Below, piece after piece: positions 27,301 to 39,000 of a DNA stretch of 64,000 nt. The position numbers and the translations under genes were made by a program. The stretch comes from Prunus persica (taxonomy: Eukaryota; Streptophyta; Magnoliopsida; Rosales; Rosaceae). The stretch covers positions 4,885,003-4,949,002 of the forward strand of contig NC_034010.1 of assembly GCF_000346465.2 (NCBI RefSeq), read 5' to 3'. The first letter of the stretch is position 1; every line of letters starts with the position of its first letter. The notes below the pieces were generated by a model. That model made no database searches. It had not been told where the DNA came from and was given only the letters and a program-made list of their open reading frames with translations.

Positions 27301-28536
27301 GGGTGAAGGGGGGAAGGAACACCTTACCTCAACATTAGCAAGAAACACATCTTGAAGAACAGTCATTACTCTACCGTCCTAATGGAAACAATTGAAGCCA
27401 CAAATAAGAAATTAGAAATTTTCAAGAAAAAAGATAAATTCAAAAGAACAGTGACACATTTCAGCAAATAAAAAGAAGAAATAACTAACATTCTCAGATG
27501 AAGCACCAGCAAAACTGAACCTCTTCACCTGAAACATGAAGCAGCAAACTACTAATTTAATACGCAACTGATTCCCATTTTAGGTTTTTTTTTTTTTTTT
27601 TTTTTGGGCAAAAGGTCACAGCTAGCATTTGAAAAGAAAGGAAATAGATACTAGAAATAGTTACAATTCATTTCCACAAATAGACAGAGATAGAAATTTA
27701 GAAATGCAATTGTAAGATATTTAGACTTCAATTCAGAACAGATCAATGGTGGTGGAGATGTCCTCTTGAGCAGGACTCATTTGGTGTTCTGCTATTCAAA
27801 TATCGGAGTGCAGTCTGAGTGGGTAGGACTCCACCAGCGAGGTTCACTTAGCTGCCTCTGGAAATTCATCTCTCAGGTTTCCCTTTTTTCGCACAGGGGT
27901 CTAACTTTGTGGTGGGGAATGATTCTAAAATTAAATTTGGAGGGAGATGTTTGGCTAGGTTAGTTTTCTTTTGAGTGTTTAATCCCCTACTTATATTGGC
28001 TTTCCACAATCCACAAAGTTGTTATCTCATCCATTACTCTAAGTAAAATTCTTTAAATTTCATTTACTCTAAGCATTATCCAGGAGCTCTAAGAGGCCTA
28101 AATTCCTTGCGGAGCAAAAAAGTAAATGGTAAGGTATTTGAGGGCCATGTACCCATAATAACAAGAAGTACCAAAATCATTAGCGCACCACACTCTAAGG
28201 CACACTGATGTTTTCAATCAACCTTCCACAAAGATATACCACTACATTGGTCAAGGAAGGGCACACCCAACCACACAAATATCTAGGTTGACAGTGAAAG
28301 GGCATAAGCTTCCTATGAGTAGATGAAATCTGCACTACATGGACCTTTACTTCACCTTGGCCTGGCCATGTCAATACAACAGGAAATTGGTAAGATCATG
28401 GCTTACTAATAGGAATACTACAAATGAGTGAAGACCTTATGAACAAAGATGTATTTGGCACTTGTGCATGTACTCACATCCAAGAGCAATGCCCAAATCC
28501 ATGTAATGTAGATTGATAAATAAGAAATAAACAGGA

Positions 28537-28578
<42 letters not shown>

Positions 28579-31408
28579 AAATAATAGCCCCCATATTAAT
28601 TGCAAGGCCATATGCAATTTCAGAGCTGTTTTGGTCTCCATTGAAAGAAATGTATCCCAAAACAATAAAATTGATGCTTGAACATCTGAAGTCTGTTTCC
28701 AGATAATAAAATGAAATCATCACAATTCAAAACAAGGGTACCACACGGAACACCTTTGTTTCAAGGTAGGCCAAAGCTTGCTCTTGCTTATGTATACCTT
28801 CCTTTGCACAATCCTGAAATTAGAGAAACAAACTCAAAAGATGAGACTAATACAGAAAAGGACGTGTTTGCAGGCCCAAAATGTACAAATAACAACTGAA
28901 AAAGGTAAACTAATTAAAAAAAATTAAAAAATGTTCACAACAATGGGAGTGCACAGGGCAAAGGCAATAGTTTTTTAAGAGACAAGAAGACACAATGTTA
29001 CAAATTTACAATTTATGAGATGGAATATCTAAGTTGGGAACGACGAGATGAATAAAACTCAGTGCTTTGGGCTGACATATGTGCTTTCTAAGCATTTTGA
29101 GGTCTTTTAGTTTTAATATTGTAGAAAATTCTGGTATTTTTGTAATTTTTTATTTTATTTTATTTGGAGCTAGGGTTTGGAAAGAGTATTTAAACAACTT
29201 TTGGTGGTTGTAATCAGACTGATCGTATTATTATCAATAAACCTTTCAGACTTTTCTGTTATCTTTGTTCTAGGATTGAACGCTGATTTTTTTCCTATTA
29301 TCCTGATGCTTGTTGGGTTTTGAGCTCTATTATCCTTTTTCCCCATTAAAAAAACTGAGCCAACACAACTCAATTTAAATGGGCCAACCCAAATCAATAA
29401 AAAAAACTGGGTTAGGTTGGGTAAAAAATTCATCATTTACTGTGCCAATTCCATTTCTAGACAAAGAAGCTAATCATTTGCTTACATTACTTGACCATGA
29501 CCATATTAATACCTCAATAGATGGCATTAGCAGGGCAGCATATCGAGGATCTCTTCCAACCATCTGTACTACTTCTTGATCACTCTCCATTCCCATAGCC
29601 TTCATGACCACCATAATAGGAATCTATAGAAAAGGTTTTTGAAAAGAAAAATAAACTACAGTAAGATATGACAGTCACAAGATACCATGAAACAAAATCT
29701 TAAATTTCTTGAAATGAAATGTGGCATTACAACCTTTTTGACAAATTGGTTAAGCATCAAATAGATCTTCTGATTTTCCATCTGAATAATAGTTTTGCTT
29801 TTTATTCTCTCTGAGCTGCTCGTAACAGATGCATTTAAACTAAAACAAAATGAAAGGTTTATGAAAAAATAGAATTAGTAAAAATAATCAAACTAGAAGG
29901 GACAAAACGGTGAAATAAAGGTTCACCATCATCTTGATACATACCTCACCAAAAACGAAACCAAACTAGAATTCTATTCTATTTTATTTATAAATAAATA
30001 AAAAGAAACCAAACTACTTCTATCTACCCCATGACAGCACCCAAATCTAATAAAACAACAGAAAATAAAAGATCCTAAAGCCTGGACTGTAGACAGCGAA
30101 CACCTATAGTAAAGAAAAACAAAGAAAGAAGAACTCACTTCCCCTTCTTGTCCATATCAATGATAATCCTGTTTTTTGAAAGCTGTTCCTGCATTAAAAG
30201 CACCTGGAAGGGATTGCAGTGTCATCATATGCTGAAACAAAAAAAACTATGAAGAAAGAAGGAAATTAAATAAATAAATAAAATTGGCCATGTTTAGCCA
30301 GACTGCATAGAGGGGCTCAGCTCGTTGTCAAACGGTTTCATTACAAGTTGTTAGTCCAGATAGAAGAAGCTTGGAACTCAGAGTCTTCGGGGTTGTTTAC
30401 AGTACTTATTTTGTAGGTTCAGAGATAAGTTCTCTCTCCCCCTTTTCTTGTCACAAGATTTGGAAGACTAAAAGTGCCATCCAAGGTACAAGTATTAGTT
30501 TGGATGAATGTTCAAGGCGGAAAAAATACTTTTGACATTAATCAAAGGAGAAGGACTAATGTTAGTTCATCTCCCTATTGGTGTATTATGGTTTATGTGA
30601 CAACAGGAGGCTGAAAGTATAGAACATCCTTTTCTCTCCCACTCTATAGTATTCAAGCATTAACAAGTTGTTTAGAGAAGCTAAGGGCCTGTTTGGGAGT
30701 ACTGATGTGGGAATAAGAGCTTTTCTGGGAGTGACTTTACTAGAAGCACCTAGCAGGTGATTCTGGAATCACACATTTATGTACTTTATGCTTTTTGAGG
30801 GCACAAACAAAATTCTTGTGCAAAAGTAAGGTGATTGTTAAATTTGAGTTGTGTGGATGGAACGAAATAAAAGGATTTTGTGGAATTAAATTCACTAGGC
30901 ATCCTTTGAATTTTGGGATACACCTTTTTATTCATCTGGATTGGCAGGCAGCTGTTTCCATGAGATACCATTTAGTTTATACATTTTGCAATGTTAACTT
31001 GAGATCCTACCAAACATTGTGTGAAGTTTCTATCTAGCAGATAGATTGTTCAGAGATCTTTTATGTAATATCAGTGAACAGTTTGTTCACTGTGTTTGTA
31101 CTATATTAATAAATTATTTTGTATCTTTATCAACTACATAAATTGCATAAAGAGGAAAAAACCAAAACATGAAAGCTAAAGAATCTGACAGCAGCCCACT
31201 GCATTCTAACAGCTAGATCTGCGCAACAGCCAACACAAGAAAAACAAAAGCAAACTCAAAGGTGCCTAAAAAAACGCAAATTGAACTGTTCCTCAAAATG
31301 TATAAGACCCTCAAGTGGTGAGAGAGGATGGGGAAAAGGATAAGAGTTATGATAGGTCAAGGGTTTGATCCCTTTCAATGTAACAATATATACATATACA
31401 TACATATA

Positions 31409-31445
<37 letters not shown>

Positions 31446-34400
31446 TGTGCGGGCAAAATAGCTCAAAAATGGAAGGGAATGAAAATTCATGGGCCCCAGC
31501 TATTTCATCAACTGTTTTATTTTTAATGGATAAAAAATAAAAAATAAAAAAAAAGTAACAGATTATGGTTCAGTTACCATCTCATTTATTGAAAAGTAAC
31601 AGATTATGGCAGAGAGAATATTACCTTCTCATTTCCCTTGATTATGAAGTATCCTCCAGGGTCGAGGGGGCACTCACCTACAGATGCACATTCATTATAG
31701 AGCAGAACAAAGCATGGAGATGAAAAAGGGGGACAAGAAACAAAGTGAGTTTTATTTTGTTCTGCACAAACCAAGTTTGGCAAGTTCAGATTCGGTTTTC
31801 CCATATAGGGTGCAGGAGCAACTCCGTAGCATAATAGGCATCCTTCCGATTACGACACCTTTCTGCAAAAAAATAAAAAAGATAAAAAATAAAAAACTTC
31901 ATATTATATCCAAATACATGTTTTCAAACAAATCTGTCTAGAAACAATTTCTAAATACCTTCTCCACTCTAGTCTTTTGATCATGACTTCCTTGAATGTA
32001 CTCTACATCGACTTTTATTGGAGCAGAATACCTATAATTTACAGAAATCATATTCAATATGGTTCAGTTATGTGCATGGAAGTGAAAAATAGGCATGATA
32101 TTTGTATTTCAGACAATAATTGTCTAAATTGCAAACAGAATAGAAAAAGGTTTGCCACAAGGTACCGATAAAATACTATATACTCAAACAATGCAAGTTT
32201 TAAAGGATACGACCCATACTGACCAAGAGGAATATTCCCATAATGTTGTTCAATTTCAAAAGCTTACACCATGCCAGCTTTTTGTTTTAAACTCGTACCC
32301 ATCCCAAATGACATCGTCTGGCTTGTGTTTTAAAAAAAAATAAACAACCAGACAAATAAGGAGCCGAGGCCCCTTTCTCATATAATAATCAGGTGGAATT
32401 CTTTGGAAAAAAATGAAATCAAAAAATAAAAACCAAGTTATCTGATTAGCCATTTTGCAAGGATATTTTGGCATTCAGGAGGAACCCAGTAACTTGGGGG
32501 AGATTTCAAAAGGACTCCAATACCATATTAAACTGTTAGGGTTTACTTAAATGGTCCTCAAACTTGTACCGGATTTACATTATTCGTTCAAATGGTCCAT
32601 CAACTATATATTATTCGCTCCAGTGGTCCTACCGTCTAATTTTCTGTTAGATTTAACCTAATTTTAGGGTAAATAATGACCAAATTGCCTCATATTTAAC
32701 GGAAATATTGACAGAATGTAACGGTAGGACCAATGGAGCGAATAATATATAGTTGATGGACCATTTGAACGAATAATTTAATTGAGGGACCAAAATGTAA
32801 ATCAAGTATAAGTTTGAGGACCATTTGAGTAATTTACCCATGTCCTTATTATGATTGAATGACAATTATTACCCACTGACTAATTAATATGCATGAATGA
32901 CACTAAATACTCTTCAAGACCATGGAGTGCAGTCTACAAACAATAATGCCCAACGCATAGCAAACAAAGAAAGACTTCATCAATAATAGAGGCCCAAAGA
33001 AGCCCAGCCAACAAACGCAAAAAGTTCATAATTTCTCTTTTTTAAAGTATAAATAAATAAATTTATCATTAAAAAAACACACAAACATGGGACGGAGTCC
33101 ACTGCAACAATCCTAAAGCATCTGTGCATGTATATCTATCTGAAAAGAAAGTCCAGCTGTAAATGTAGCAGCCCAACCAACATTTATGGCCAAGAAAACA
33201 CATATGATAAATAGCTGTGGAAAACCATCACATAAGGTCATGAGCTTCAAAGTTAAACTCAGAAAAAAAAAGCTTTAAAGTTGCAAGGATCATGTCCTTC
33301 GCTAATTTTTAAAAACAAAAAGAAAAAACAACCATTGTCACTAGAAAGAAAAAAAATTTCAAGAACAATTAAGGCTTCAGAAATTGTCAGACGCAAAAAT
33401 AAACTTTCGACTAATCTGCAATTAAAGAAAGAGGGATAAGAAATCACCGCAAACAAGATAAATTTTTATAAAAAAAATTCTTTAAGAATAAAATTCACAA
33501 AAAAACCCACAAATTTGGAACTCCATATAGAGAATCATAACACACCTAACATTTCACGGTATAATTTTTGTTTAAGCCAACAATAAATTTCAAGACCTCA
33601 GTACAGTTTAGCCTCTTTTCTATTTCATTATACATTTTAAGTAATATTCAGGATGTAACACAGCTACACAAGGTATATATGATGCAAAACCAAGGCTCCG
33701 TTTGGATGTAGGTATTTGAAAGACAGGATTTGGACAAGAAAGCTAAATGTGCAGTAATAAAATTAAAAAAAATTAACTATAAAACATAAGATTGAATGTA
33801 TTTGAAATAACTAGATGTAATACATTTGAAATGATTATATGCAAGTAGTCATTTGGAATCCATATTCTTATTCAAATCTTAGCATACATAGATTGCACTA
33901 ATCTAAACAAACATTTTAACCTTATAATGTCATCTAAATCCCTAGATTTAAATCACTTCATCCAAATGGAACCCAAAGGAGAATAAAAACAGGGAAACGA
34001 ATAAGTAACTTTTATTAAATTGGACAAACCAAAAGGACAAAATCACAAATCGCACCACTGTGATTAATAAAGTGCAATCCAGTACAAATTAAATGAGAAG
34101 TCTATCAAACAGATCTTACGTCATATCAGATAAGCGGCATGTATGGGGAGCAATCTTTTCAGTGACACCATCCATTGTAAGCGAGGGCTCACCAATAGAA
34201 ATATCTTTAAACCTGCACCAAAGGAAAAGTGCATATTAAACTGCCTGAAATGTTCTTCACAAAAAGGACAAGTATATATTAAACTGCCTGAAACGTTCAA
34301 ACCCTTTAAACAACCTTTATATAGGGTAATATTCACTTTCCAGATTTCTGATACAATTTAACAGAAATTAAAACAAGCCTGGAAAGACATGTCTCTGGGT

Positions 34401-35298
34401 TTTAGCTCTTTCTTGCCTTTCTCTGGTTACTGGTGGGGAATGGGAACAGATTTGGTTTTAGGAGACTTCGCAGATAGGGAAGTTTCCCTTGTGCACATCT
34501 TTCCCGTGACTTTATAGACTTCCAACTTTAATAGTGCTCCAATTGCCAATAAGTCTGGGGATTCCTCATTCCCAATAAGCTAGAATGTTAGTTTTTTACG
34601 AAATTGAATGATTAGGGGTTTCAGTAGCTTTTCTTCTATTTTAGAATGTTCCTTTACAAGTCGATAGACTGAATAGAAGATCTTGGAAACAGCTTACATA
34701 CATTTTAATTGTTTCATTTGTATGTATTTTCCTGATGAAATTTCATCACTGAAGTTCAAGCAATGACATTAGAGATAAGATTACCAACTAAGCAAGCACA
34801 ATCACACAACCAGTAAAATTTTATTCCTACTAAAAATCAATTAAAAAAAGTACTCAACCTGAGATAAATACTTGGATCGACGCCAGACACAATCCGATCA
34901 TTGGCACGAACAATTTTCTTGATTCCCGTGTTCACAAAGTAATTAAACGAGTCCAAATGTTGCTTTACCAGCCCTCTCACCTGTATATGAATTCTTTTAA
35001 ACTACCGAATGCAAATAATAACAATAGCAACGATGGCAATAACAACAATACCAATATTTAGAAATAAACATCTGACAATATTCAAACCTTAAGAAACTCC
35101 GGCAGAAGTGCGAATTTGTCCGTGGCAGATTTGATAGGAGCGGCGAGGAATTCCTTATCAATGGCCGAATGAAGAATTTGCTTTCCATCATTAGACCTAC
35201 TTTGAAAAGTAAGAGACCGAAAATTAGAATCACACCAAAAGCCCTAAACGCTTGCCAGAAACTGTTATTGATAATCAACAAATAACAATTTTTACAAG

Positions 35299-35347
<49 letters not shown>

Positions 35348-35400
35348 TTTTGCTTGTTTTTCTTTGGAGGGTCGGCCGAGGAGTCTTGTGCAACGCCCAT
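11729..35400 (-). CDS. NRPC2: RNA polymerase III subunit 2 (second-largest, beta-like subunit), 38 exons
   Basis: This is the catalytic-core partner subunit of nuclear RNA polymerase III, which transcribes tRNA and 5S rRNA genes. Exons 5' to 3': 35348-35400, 35088-35196, 34859-34980, 34120-34212, 31959-32031, 31772-31862, 31625-31677, 30139-30203, 29734-29839, 29513-29623, 28754-28813, 27490-27528, 27328-27378, 27103-27201, 26338-26397, 26143-26235, 24387-24488, 22009-22119, 21771-21887, 19914-20030, 19597-19677, 18710-18814, 18550-18630, 18325-18456, 18184-18228, 17817-17894, 17605-17744, 17399-17489, 17085-17203, 16861-16996, 16653-16783, 15641-15766, 15499-15554, 13503-13573, 13140-13224, 12957-13060, 12380-12508, 11729-11779. 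They total 3486 nt, giving 1161 aa, the usual family length. Visible landmarks: HLDSFNYFV near the N-terminus, [15 protein letters not shown] (about 183-197), fork region [12 protein letters not shown] (about 502-513), active-site [12 protein letters not shown] (E774, D775), [12 protein letters not shown] (about 913), and a C-terminal zinc site at Cys1104, 1107, 1122 and 1125. The start is the first ATG of the chain; residues 1-17 are little conserved, so the start is less certain than the rest. Introns 25 and 30 have GC donors. No stop or frameshift was seen, so the gene looks functional. Confidence 0.95.
13982..14215 (-). pseudogene. Copia-type gag N-terminal fragment in NRPC2 intron 33
   Basis: A 76-codon frame contains [20 protein letters not shown] and LLGLINGT, the signature of the copia gag (UBN2-type) N-terminus. 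It stops after 76 codons and nothing downstream resembles the rest of gag-pol, so only the 5' tip of an element remains. It lies in sense orientation within NRPC2. Confidence 0.75.
14266..14564 (-). mobile_element. Primer-binding site and probable 5' LTR of the intronic copia fragment
   Basis: On the minus strand TGGTATCATGAGCC (14279-14266), a near match to the complement of the initiator tRNA-Met 3' end, sits about 50 bp before the gag ATG. The sequence upstream of it (to about 14564, beginning TGACAGCTGC) is the likely LTR. No 3' LTR was seen, so the copy is truncated. Confidence 0.55.
15145..15179. repeat. (GA)n microsatellite in NRPC2 intron 33
   Basis: A pure GA run on the plus strand, hence (CT)n in the transcript. 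Confidence 0.9.
16859..16860 (-). promoter_or_regulatory. GC splice donor of NRPC2 intron 30
   Basis: Exon 30 ends in RHTRRPE, and the intron begins GCAAGA on the minus strand. Exon 31 resumes [11 protein letters not shown] after a canonical AG. The joined RRPE-VGDKF is the invariant family sequence, so the GC donor is set by the reading frame. Confidence 0.85.
18182..18183 (-). promoter_or_regulatory. GC splice donor of NRPC2 intron 25
   Basis: Exon 25 ends with the codons for AYNQ, followed by AG|GCAAGT on the minus strand, which matches the strong consensus of GC-AG introns. The next exon (17817-17894) continues the conserved [11 protein letters not shown] segment in phase. No GT within a few bases preserves the family sequence. 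Confidence 0.85.
20031..21770 (-). other. NRPC2 intron 19 (1.74 kb)
   Basis: A long intron between the exons ending ESPLISL and starting CYCLGVEG. It holds repeat-like AT-rich DNA (for example a GGTCCTTATAATTTTAGGC-type segment at about 20362) and a poly-A run at 21513-21532 on the plus strand. No gene inside. Confidence 0.5.
22563..23936. mobile_element. Long-TIR element (MULE-like, non-autonomous) in NRPC2 intron 17
   Basis: Inverted ends start GACAAACTACATAAAA and pair over about 170 bp (22563-22735 with 23750-23936), including a stretch around GGGTCATTTTCAAGTTCATAC. The 1-kb interior has no transposase. It carries GC-richer sequence of unknown origin at 22860-22920 and 23110-23240. A run of 17 G at about 23808-23824 interrupts the right arm. 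Assignment to Mutator-like elements rests only on TIR length. Confidence 0.55.
24272..24331. repeat. (TA)n(GA)n compound microsatellite next to NRPC2 exon 17
   Basis: A TA run of about 24 bases runs straight into a GA run of about 36 bases, about 55 bp downstream of exon 17 in transcript direction. Confidence 0.9.
24489..26142 (-). other. NRPC2 intron 16 (1.65 kb)
   Basis: Ordinary AT-rich intron sequence. Open frames on both strands here look random and match no family I recognise. Confidence 0.5.
27529..28753 (-). other. NRPC2 intron 11 (1.2 kb) with a (GA)n tract
   Basis: Contains a T run at 27587-27605 and a (GA)n microsatellite at 28535-28575. No gene or bounded element seen. Confidence 0.5.
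28814..29512 (-). other. NRPC2 intron 10 with LTR-like sequence
   Basis: On the plus strand 29160-29290 has a GTATTTAAAC box, then CAATAAACC, then a T-rich stretch, reminiscent of the R-U5 part of an LTR. Ends were not found, so this is only a hint. Confidence 0.25.
30204..31624 (-). other. NRPC2 intron 7 (1.4 kb) with possible MITE and (GT)n
   Basis: GGGCCTGTTTGGGAGTAC at about 30687 and CTACCAAACATTGTG near 31010 could be degenerate inverted ends of a MITE. A GT run occupies 31414-31448. No coding sequence. Confidence 0.35.
32539..32839. mobile_element. Foldback MITE, 301 bp, in NRPC2 intron 4
   Basis: Almost the whole element is an imperfect inverted repeat. The left arm has AAATGGTCCTCAAACTTGTAC and AATGGTCCATCAACTATATA; the complement of the right arm has the same blocks in the same order. 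The ends are GGGTTTACT and GGGTAAATT. Long-TIR, non-coding. Confidence 0.75.
33694..33974. mobile_element. Short MITE, 281 bp, in NRPC2 intron 4
   Basis: The termini GGCTCCGTTTGGATG and, complemented, GGGTTCCATTTGGATGAAG form a TIR typical of Tourist- or hAT-type MITEs. The flanks (CAA and AAA) do not give a clean duplication, so the superfamily is open. Confidence 0.6.
35303..35344. repeat. (TA)n(GA)n tract at the 5' edge of NRPC2 intron 1
   Basis: In the transcript the intron-1 donor GTAC is followed directly by a (CT)n run and then (TA)n, filling a quarter of the 151-bp intron. Confidence 0.9.
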
Positions 35401-35571
35401 GGCCGATGGCTTGTTGAAGAGTTCTAGTTGTTAAGACTTAACACAGAGACAGAGGGAAGGGAAGACGTTTGTTGTCAAAAGATTAAAACCCGCTAAAACC
35501 CTGCTCTGTTTCCTTTCCTTTCATTTTTACTAGCCGGTTGAGTGCCAATAGGTTTTTTATTTGGGCCTTTA
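35401..35571 (-). promoter_or_regulatory. NRPC2: NRPC2 5' UTR and proximal promoter, cut short by a transposon
   Basis: Only 171 bp separate the NRPC2 ATG from the TTA target site of the Harbinger element that starts at 35572. Read on the minus strand, the segment holds a GGCCCA motif (site II-like, 35562-35567, common in plant housekeeping promoters) and an AAACCCGCTAAAACCC stretch resembling telo-box-type elements. No TATA box was recognised. The transcription start cannot be placed. Distal promoter sequence must lie beyond about 41.6 kb, or be supplied by the transposons. Confidence 0.5.
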
Positions 35572-36010
35572 GAGCATCTCTAGCGCAAGCCCAAAATCGG
35601 GGGAAAGGCCCCCTAGGGGAGCCCAACAGAGCTCCAGCGCGAAAGAAGCAGCTCGGGCAACTGCTGGGTCCCACCAGCCCAGGCAGGCCCAAGGGCAAGT
35701 TCCGCCTGGGCTTCAGCTCGAGTTTTGTGACGTCAGCGCACGGCAACTCAAATTTTTTTTACCGTTGGCGCGTGAATTACACGCTCTAACGGTAAAAAAA
35801 AATTTGATTTCCGCGCGATGACGTCAGCCCTGACAGAACCCAACGGGCAAATGCCACGTGTCACGACAAGGACGCTCCGATGGTTTTTTTCTAGAAATCT
35901 GACAGTCCTCTTTTTTTGGCTAAAAAAATTCGAAAAAATTCTGAAATTTTTTTAAAAAAATACCAAAAAATTCTGTATTTTTTCCCTATAAATACCTAAC
36001 CATTTTATTT

Positions 36011-36230
36011 ACTTTCCACACCAAATCTTCATACAATTCTTCTCCATCCCCAATATTTTTTACTCTCCACTCACATTATTCACTTTCCACACCAATTCTC
36101 CATACAAACTCTTCTCCTTCTAATATTTTTTACTCTGCACTCACATTTTTCACTTCCCACACCAATTCTCCATGCAAACTCTTCTCCTTCCAATATTTTT
36201 TACTCTCCACTCACATTTTTCTACTACTTT
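36011..36230. repeat. Three ~71-bp tandem repeats in the ORF1 leader
   Basis: Units start at about 36011, 36082 and 36152 with ACTTTCCACACCAA(A)TTC and contain CTTCTCC and ATTTTTTACTCTCCACTCAC. The same repeats, inverted, are kept in the derivative at 62532-63592. Confidence 0.85.
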
Positions 36231-36258
36231 CCATTTGTATAAAAACAAAACAAAACAA

Positions 36259-37335
36259 ATGGCATCTTCTATCGAAACCGGAGGCTCGTGGTCAACTTAG
36301 GAAGATATTGCGTTGTGTCAGTCTTGGGTGAACGTTAGTCATGACCCTATCACGGGCAATGAGATGAAGTTCCATCATATGTGGAGCAAAATTCATGGAG
36401 AATTTTGTCAAATATCGGGTTCCATTCGCACTGAAATGGCCTTGTCTAGTAGATGGAAACTTCTGAATAAAGAGTTAGGGAAATGGAGAAATGCATTGAC
36501 AAAAGCAAGGGAGAACATTCGAAGCGGTCAAAATCTATCCGATGAGGTAAAATATTTATAATTGCCATTTTAATAAATTTAATGTAATTTTTTTTATTGC
36601 ATATTCTATTTCTTTTTCTTGCATAATCTTTTTTTTTTCTTTTTGCATTTCCAATTTGTCTATATTTTCTTGCATAATCAATTTTATTCTTGCATTTCAA
36701 AATATTTTATATTTTCTTGCATAATAATTTTTTTTCTTGCACTTCTAATTATTTATTTTTAATAGATCATACAAGCACAAATGTGGTTCGGTGCCATTGG
36801 GCAAGGCAAAAAAAGTTTCGTGCATTTCCAATGTTGGGAAGTTGTGAAGCATTGTTCGAGATTCAAAATTATTCCTACCGGTCCAACGGTTGTGTTGAAT
36901 GAGACGCCGCTCCACGATTCACCATCAACCGATTCGCCATTGGACTCTCCAATGGAAACGGAGTTACCACTCCCACGTCCGCCGAGACCTATTGGGAGAA
37001 AGGCGGCAAAGGCCAAGAGAGGGGGCACTTCGAACAATGAATGTGTATAATTATTGGAGCAAATAGCTAAGAACACCTCACTAAGAATTGAGAGAAACTT
37101 GAAAAGAGATGAAGCGGACAAGGCACGAGAGGAAGCATTTGTAATTCAACAGCAGCAGGCACAAGAGAAAGACATGGATGATAGAGAGATGAAAATCATG
37201 GCCATGGATACGAGCCATATGTCTCCTGAAACAAAGGCCTATTGGAAGCATAGACGAAGGGATGTGATGAGAAGAAAACTTTTCCATGACGACGGACCTA
37301 GCAAAACGGATTGGTTAAATTATGAAAACCATTAG
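36259..37335 (+). pseudogene. Harbinger ORF1, Myb/SANT-like DNA-binding protein, broken
   Basis: Exons 36259-36546 and 36766-37335 (GT-AG intron) stay in one frame and would give about 285 residues. The N-terminal half has the trihelix/Myb-like pattern (EDIALCQSWVNVSHDPITGN, then W-K-L-N) found in ORF1 proteins and in plant NAM-associated/GST-T3-like annotations. The C-terminal half has PRPPRPIGRKAAKAKR and a charged coiled region. It is known to assist the DDE transposase in this superfamily. Two in-frame stops, TAG at 36298 and TAA at 37048, inactivate it. Confidence 0.85.
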
Positions 37336-37641
37336 GTTTTATTGAAACACCTTTGCCATATGTTGTATTGTTATATTGTTGTATTGTTGTATAATCCTTT
37401 AATTTGTTGTATTGTTGTATTGTTTCCTTTTCATTAAATAAAAAAGCATTAAATAATATGACTATTTATTAAAAACATTTGAGCATCAAAACAAAGATTA
37501 ATTAAAAACAAACCTTAATTTATTGCAAACAACACACAAAACAAATCATACATAAAAGCTTAATAATAAAATAAAGCATAATTCCAAAAAATACCACACA
37601 CAATATAAAGCATAATTAAAAACAAAGCACTAATCTTGACT

Positions 37642-39000
37642 TCATCCATTGTGATTGCCTTTCATCTCCCACAAGTGCTCGATCAAGTCAACTTGACGTC
37701 TCTCGTGAATATATGAAGATTGCATTTCTTCATAACGATCAATCATGGGGTTGTTGAATCGACCATCCCGAACTAACGGTTCGGGCTCCATTGGTAGTCC
37801 ATTTGGTCCCATCGGTCTTTCATATATTCTTGTCAATGCCGTGTTCATTAGATCGGATTCAAATACCTCTGGAGCATCGTAGTCATACTCATCCTCCACA
37901 ATCATGTTGTGGAGGATGATGCAAGTCATCATAATACTCTGCAGCACCTCCTCGTCTAGAATCCGAGCAGCACCCCTGATAATTGCCCAACGAGCTTGCA
38001 AGATACCGAAACACCTTTCCACGTCTTTCCTGTAACCTTCTTGAAAGGAAACAAAGCTTCTTTCCTTCTCGGATTGGGGATTCGGAATTGTTTTCACGAA
38101 TGTCGTCCACCTAGGATAAATTTCGTCGGCAAGATAGTACGCACCAGAGTATACGGTATTGTTGATTTGGTACGTGACCTGGGGGGAATGACCTCGCAAT
38201 ACCTCGTCGAATACCGAGGATTGACCAAGGACATTGAGGTTATTCTGAGATCCGGCAACCCCAAAGAAGGCATGCCAAACCCAACAGTCGAATGAAGCTA
38301 TGGCCTCCAAAATTATACTTTTTTGGCCCTTTCGATTCCCGCACTCTCCTTGCCAAGCAGTAGGACAATTCTTCCACTGCCAGTGCATGCAATCAATGCT
38401 TCCAATCATGCTTGGGAAACCTCGAGCCTCTGCTTTTTGTAGCAGCCTTTGCAGGTCCCTCGGCGTGTGGGTTTGCGAAGGTACTCCCTCGTGTACAAAT
38501 TTTCCACTACATCACAGAATCTCACCAAGTACTCTAGGATAGTTGATTTTCCCATCCTTGCAATCTTATCCACCTACTCTGCAGATGCCCCACAAGCAAG
38601 CATCCACAAAGCAGCTGTAAGTTTTTACTCCGAGATAAGACCCAAAATTCCAACAGCATCATGCTTTTGAATGAAGTATGTGTCGTAATACAAATATCAT
38701 GCATGATTTTTTTGAAACAAATGTGGCTGCATTCTATCTCTCTCGAAACTTATGACCAGGATATAACGAATTTGGGATAAAGTAATCCTCCAAGAGATTC
38801 TTACCCCGAGACTCCCTACGTCTGTCCACATTTGGGGCATGAGGACGACGGTGTTGCCTTGATTGATTAAGAATACACACGGCTGCTGCAAGCATTTGTT
38901 CCTCTTCTTCATCGGCGTCCCGATCTTCTTCAGCACGTCTACGCCGGATTTCTTCCCTTTCTTTCTGTTGCCTCTCCAACACCCTCCTCAAGTTTGACAT
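37642..39000 (-). pseudogene. Harbinger DDE transposase (ALP1-like), broken
   Basis: The start MSNLRRVLERQQKEREEI lies at 39000. The long C-terminal open part (37642-38409, 255 codons) holds IGSIDCMHW (first Asp), YYLADEIYPRW (second Asp, with Glu where Gly is usual) and VERCFGILQARWAIIRG (Glu), so the DDE triad is visible. It ends in the usual HNMIVEDE and C-terminal segments. The N-terminal half is disrupted: a frameshift after GHKFRER, stops at LISE* and ASAE*, and another frame change near YLR-PT. Non-functional as written. Confidence 0.9.

Noticed and set aside
28418..28723. Minus-strand frame rich in SLSLSL
   Set aside because: Translation of the (GA)n microsatellite in intron 11. The same applies to Ser-Leu or Thr-His rich frames at 2489, 15118, 31256 and 54127.
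11780..35347. tRNA or snoRNA genes in NRPC2 introns
   Set aside because: No clear A/B-box pair with a cloverleaf or C/D-box pair could be confirmed by eye. A covariance-model scan would be needed, so none is reported.
35483..35789. Proline/glycine-rich frames on both strands at the NRPC2 5' side
   Set aside because: They lie in the GC-rich left end of Harbinger A. The equivalent frame at 63319-63600 in derivative D confirms it is terminal sequence, not a gene.
36011..36230. CRISPR-like short repeats
   Set aside because: Units are contiguous ~71-bp tandem repeats without unique spacers, in a plant transposon leader.
37996..38670. Plus-strand frames opposite the transposase
   Set aside because: Antisense shadows of the DDE transposase, whose catalytic motifs are all on minus.
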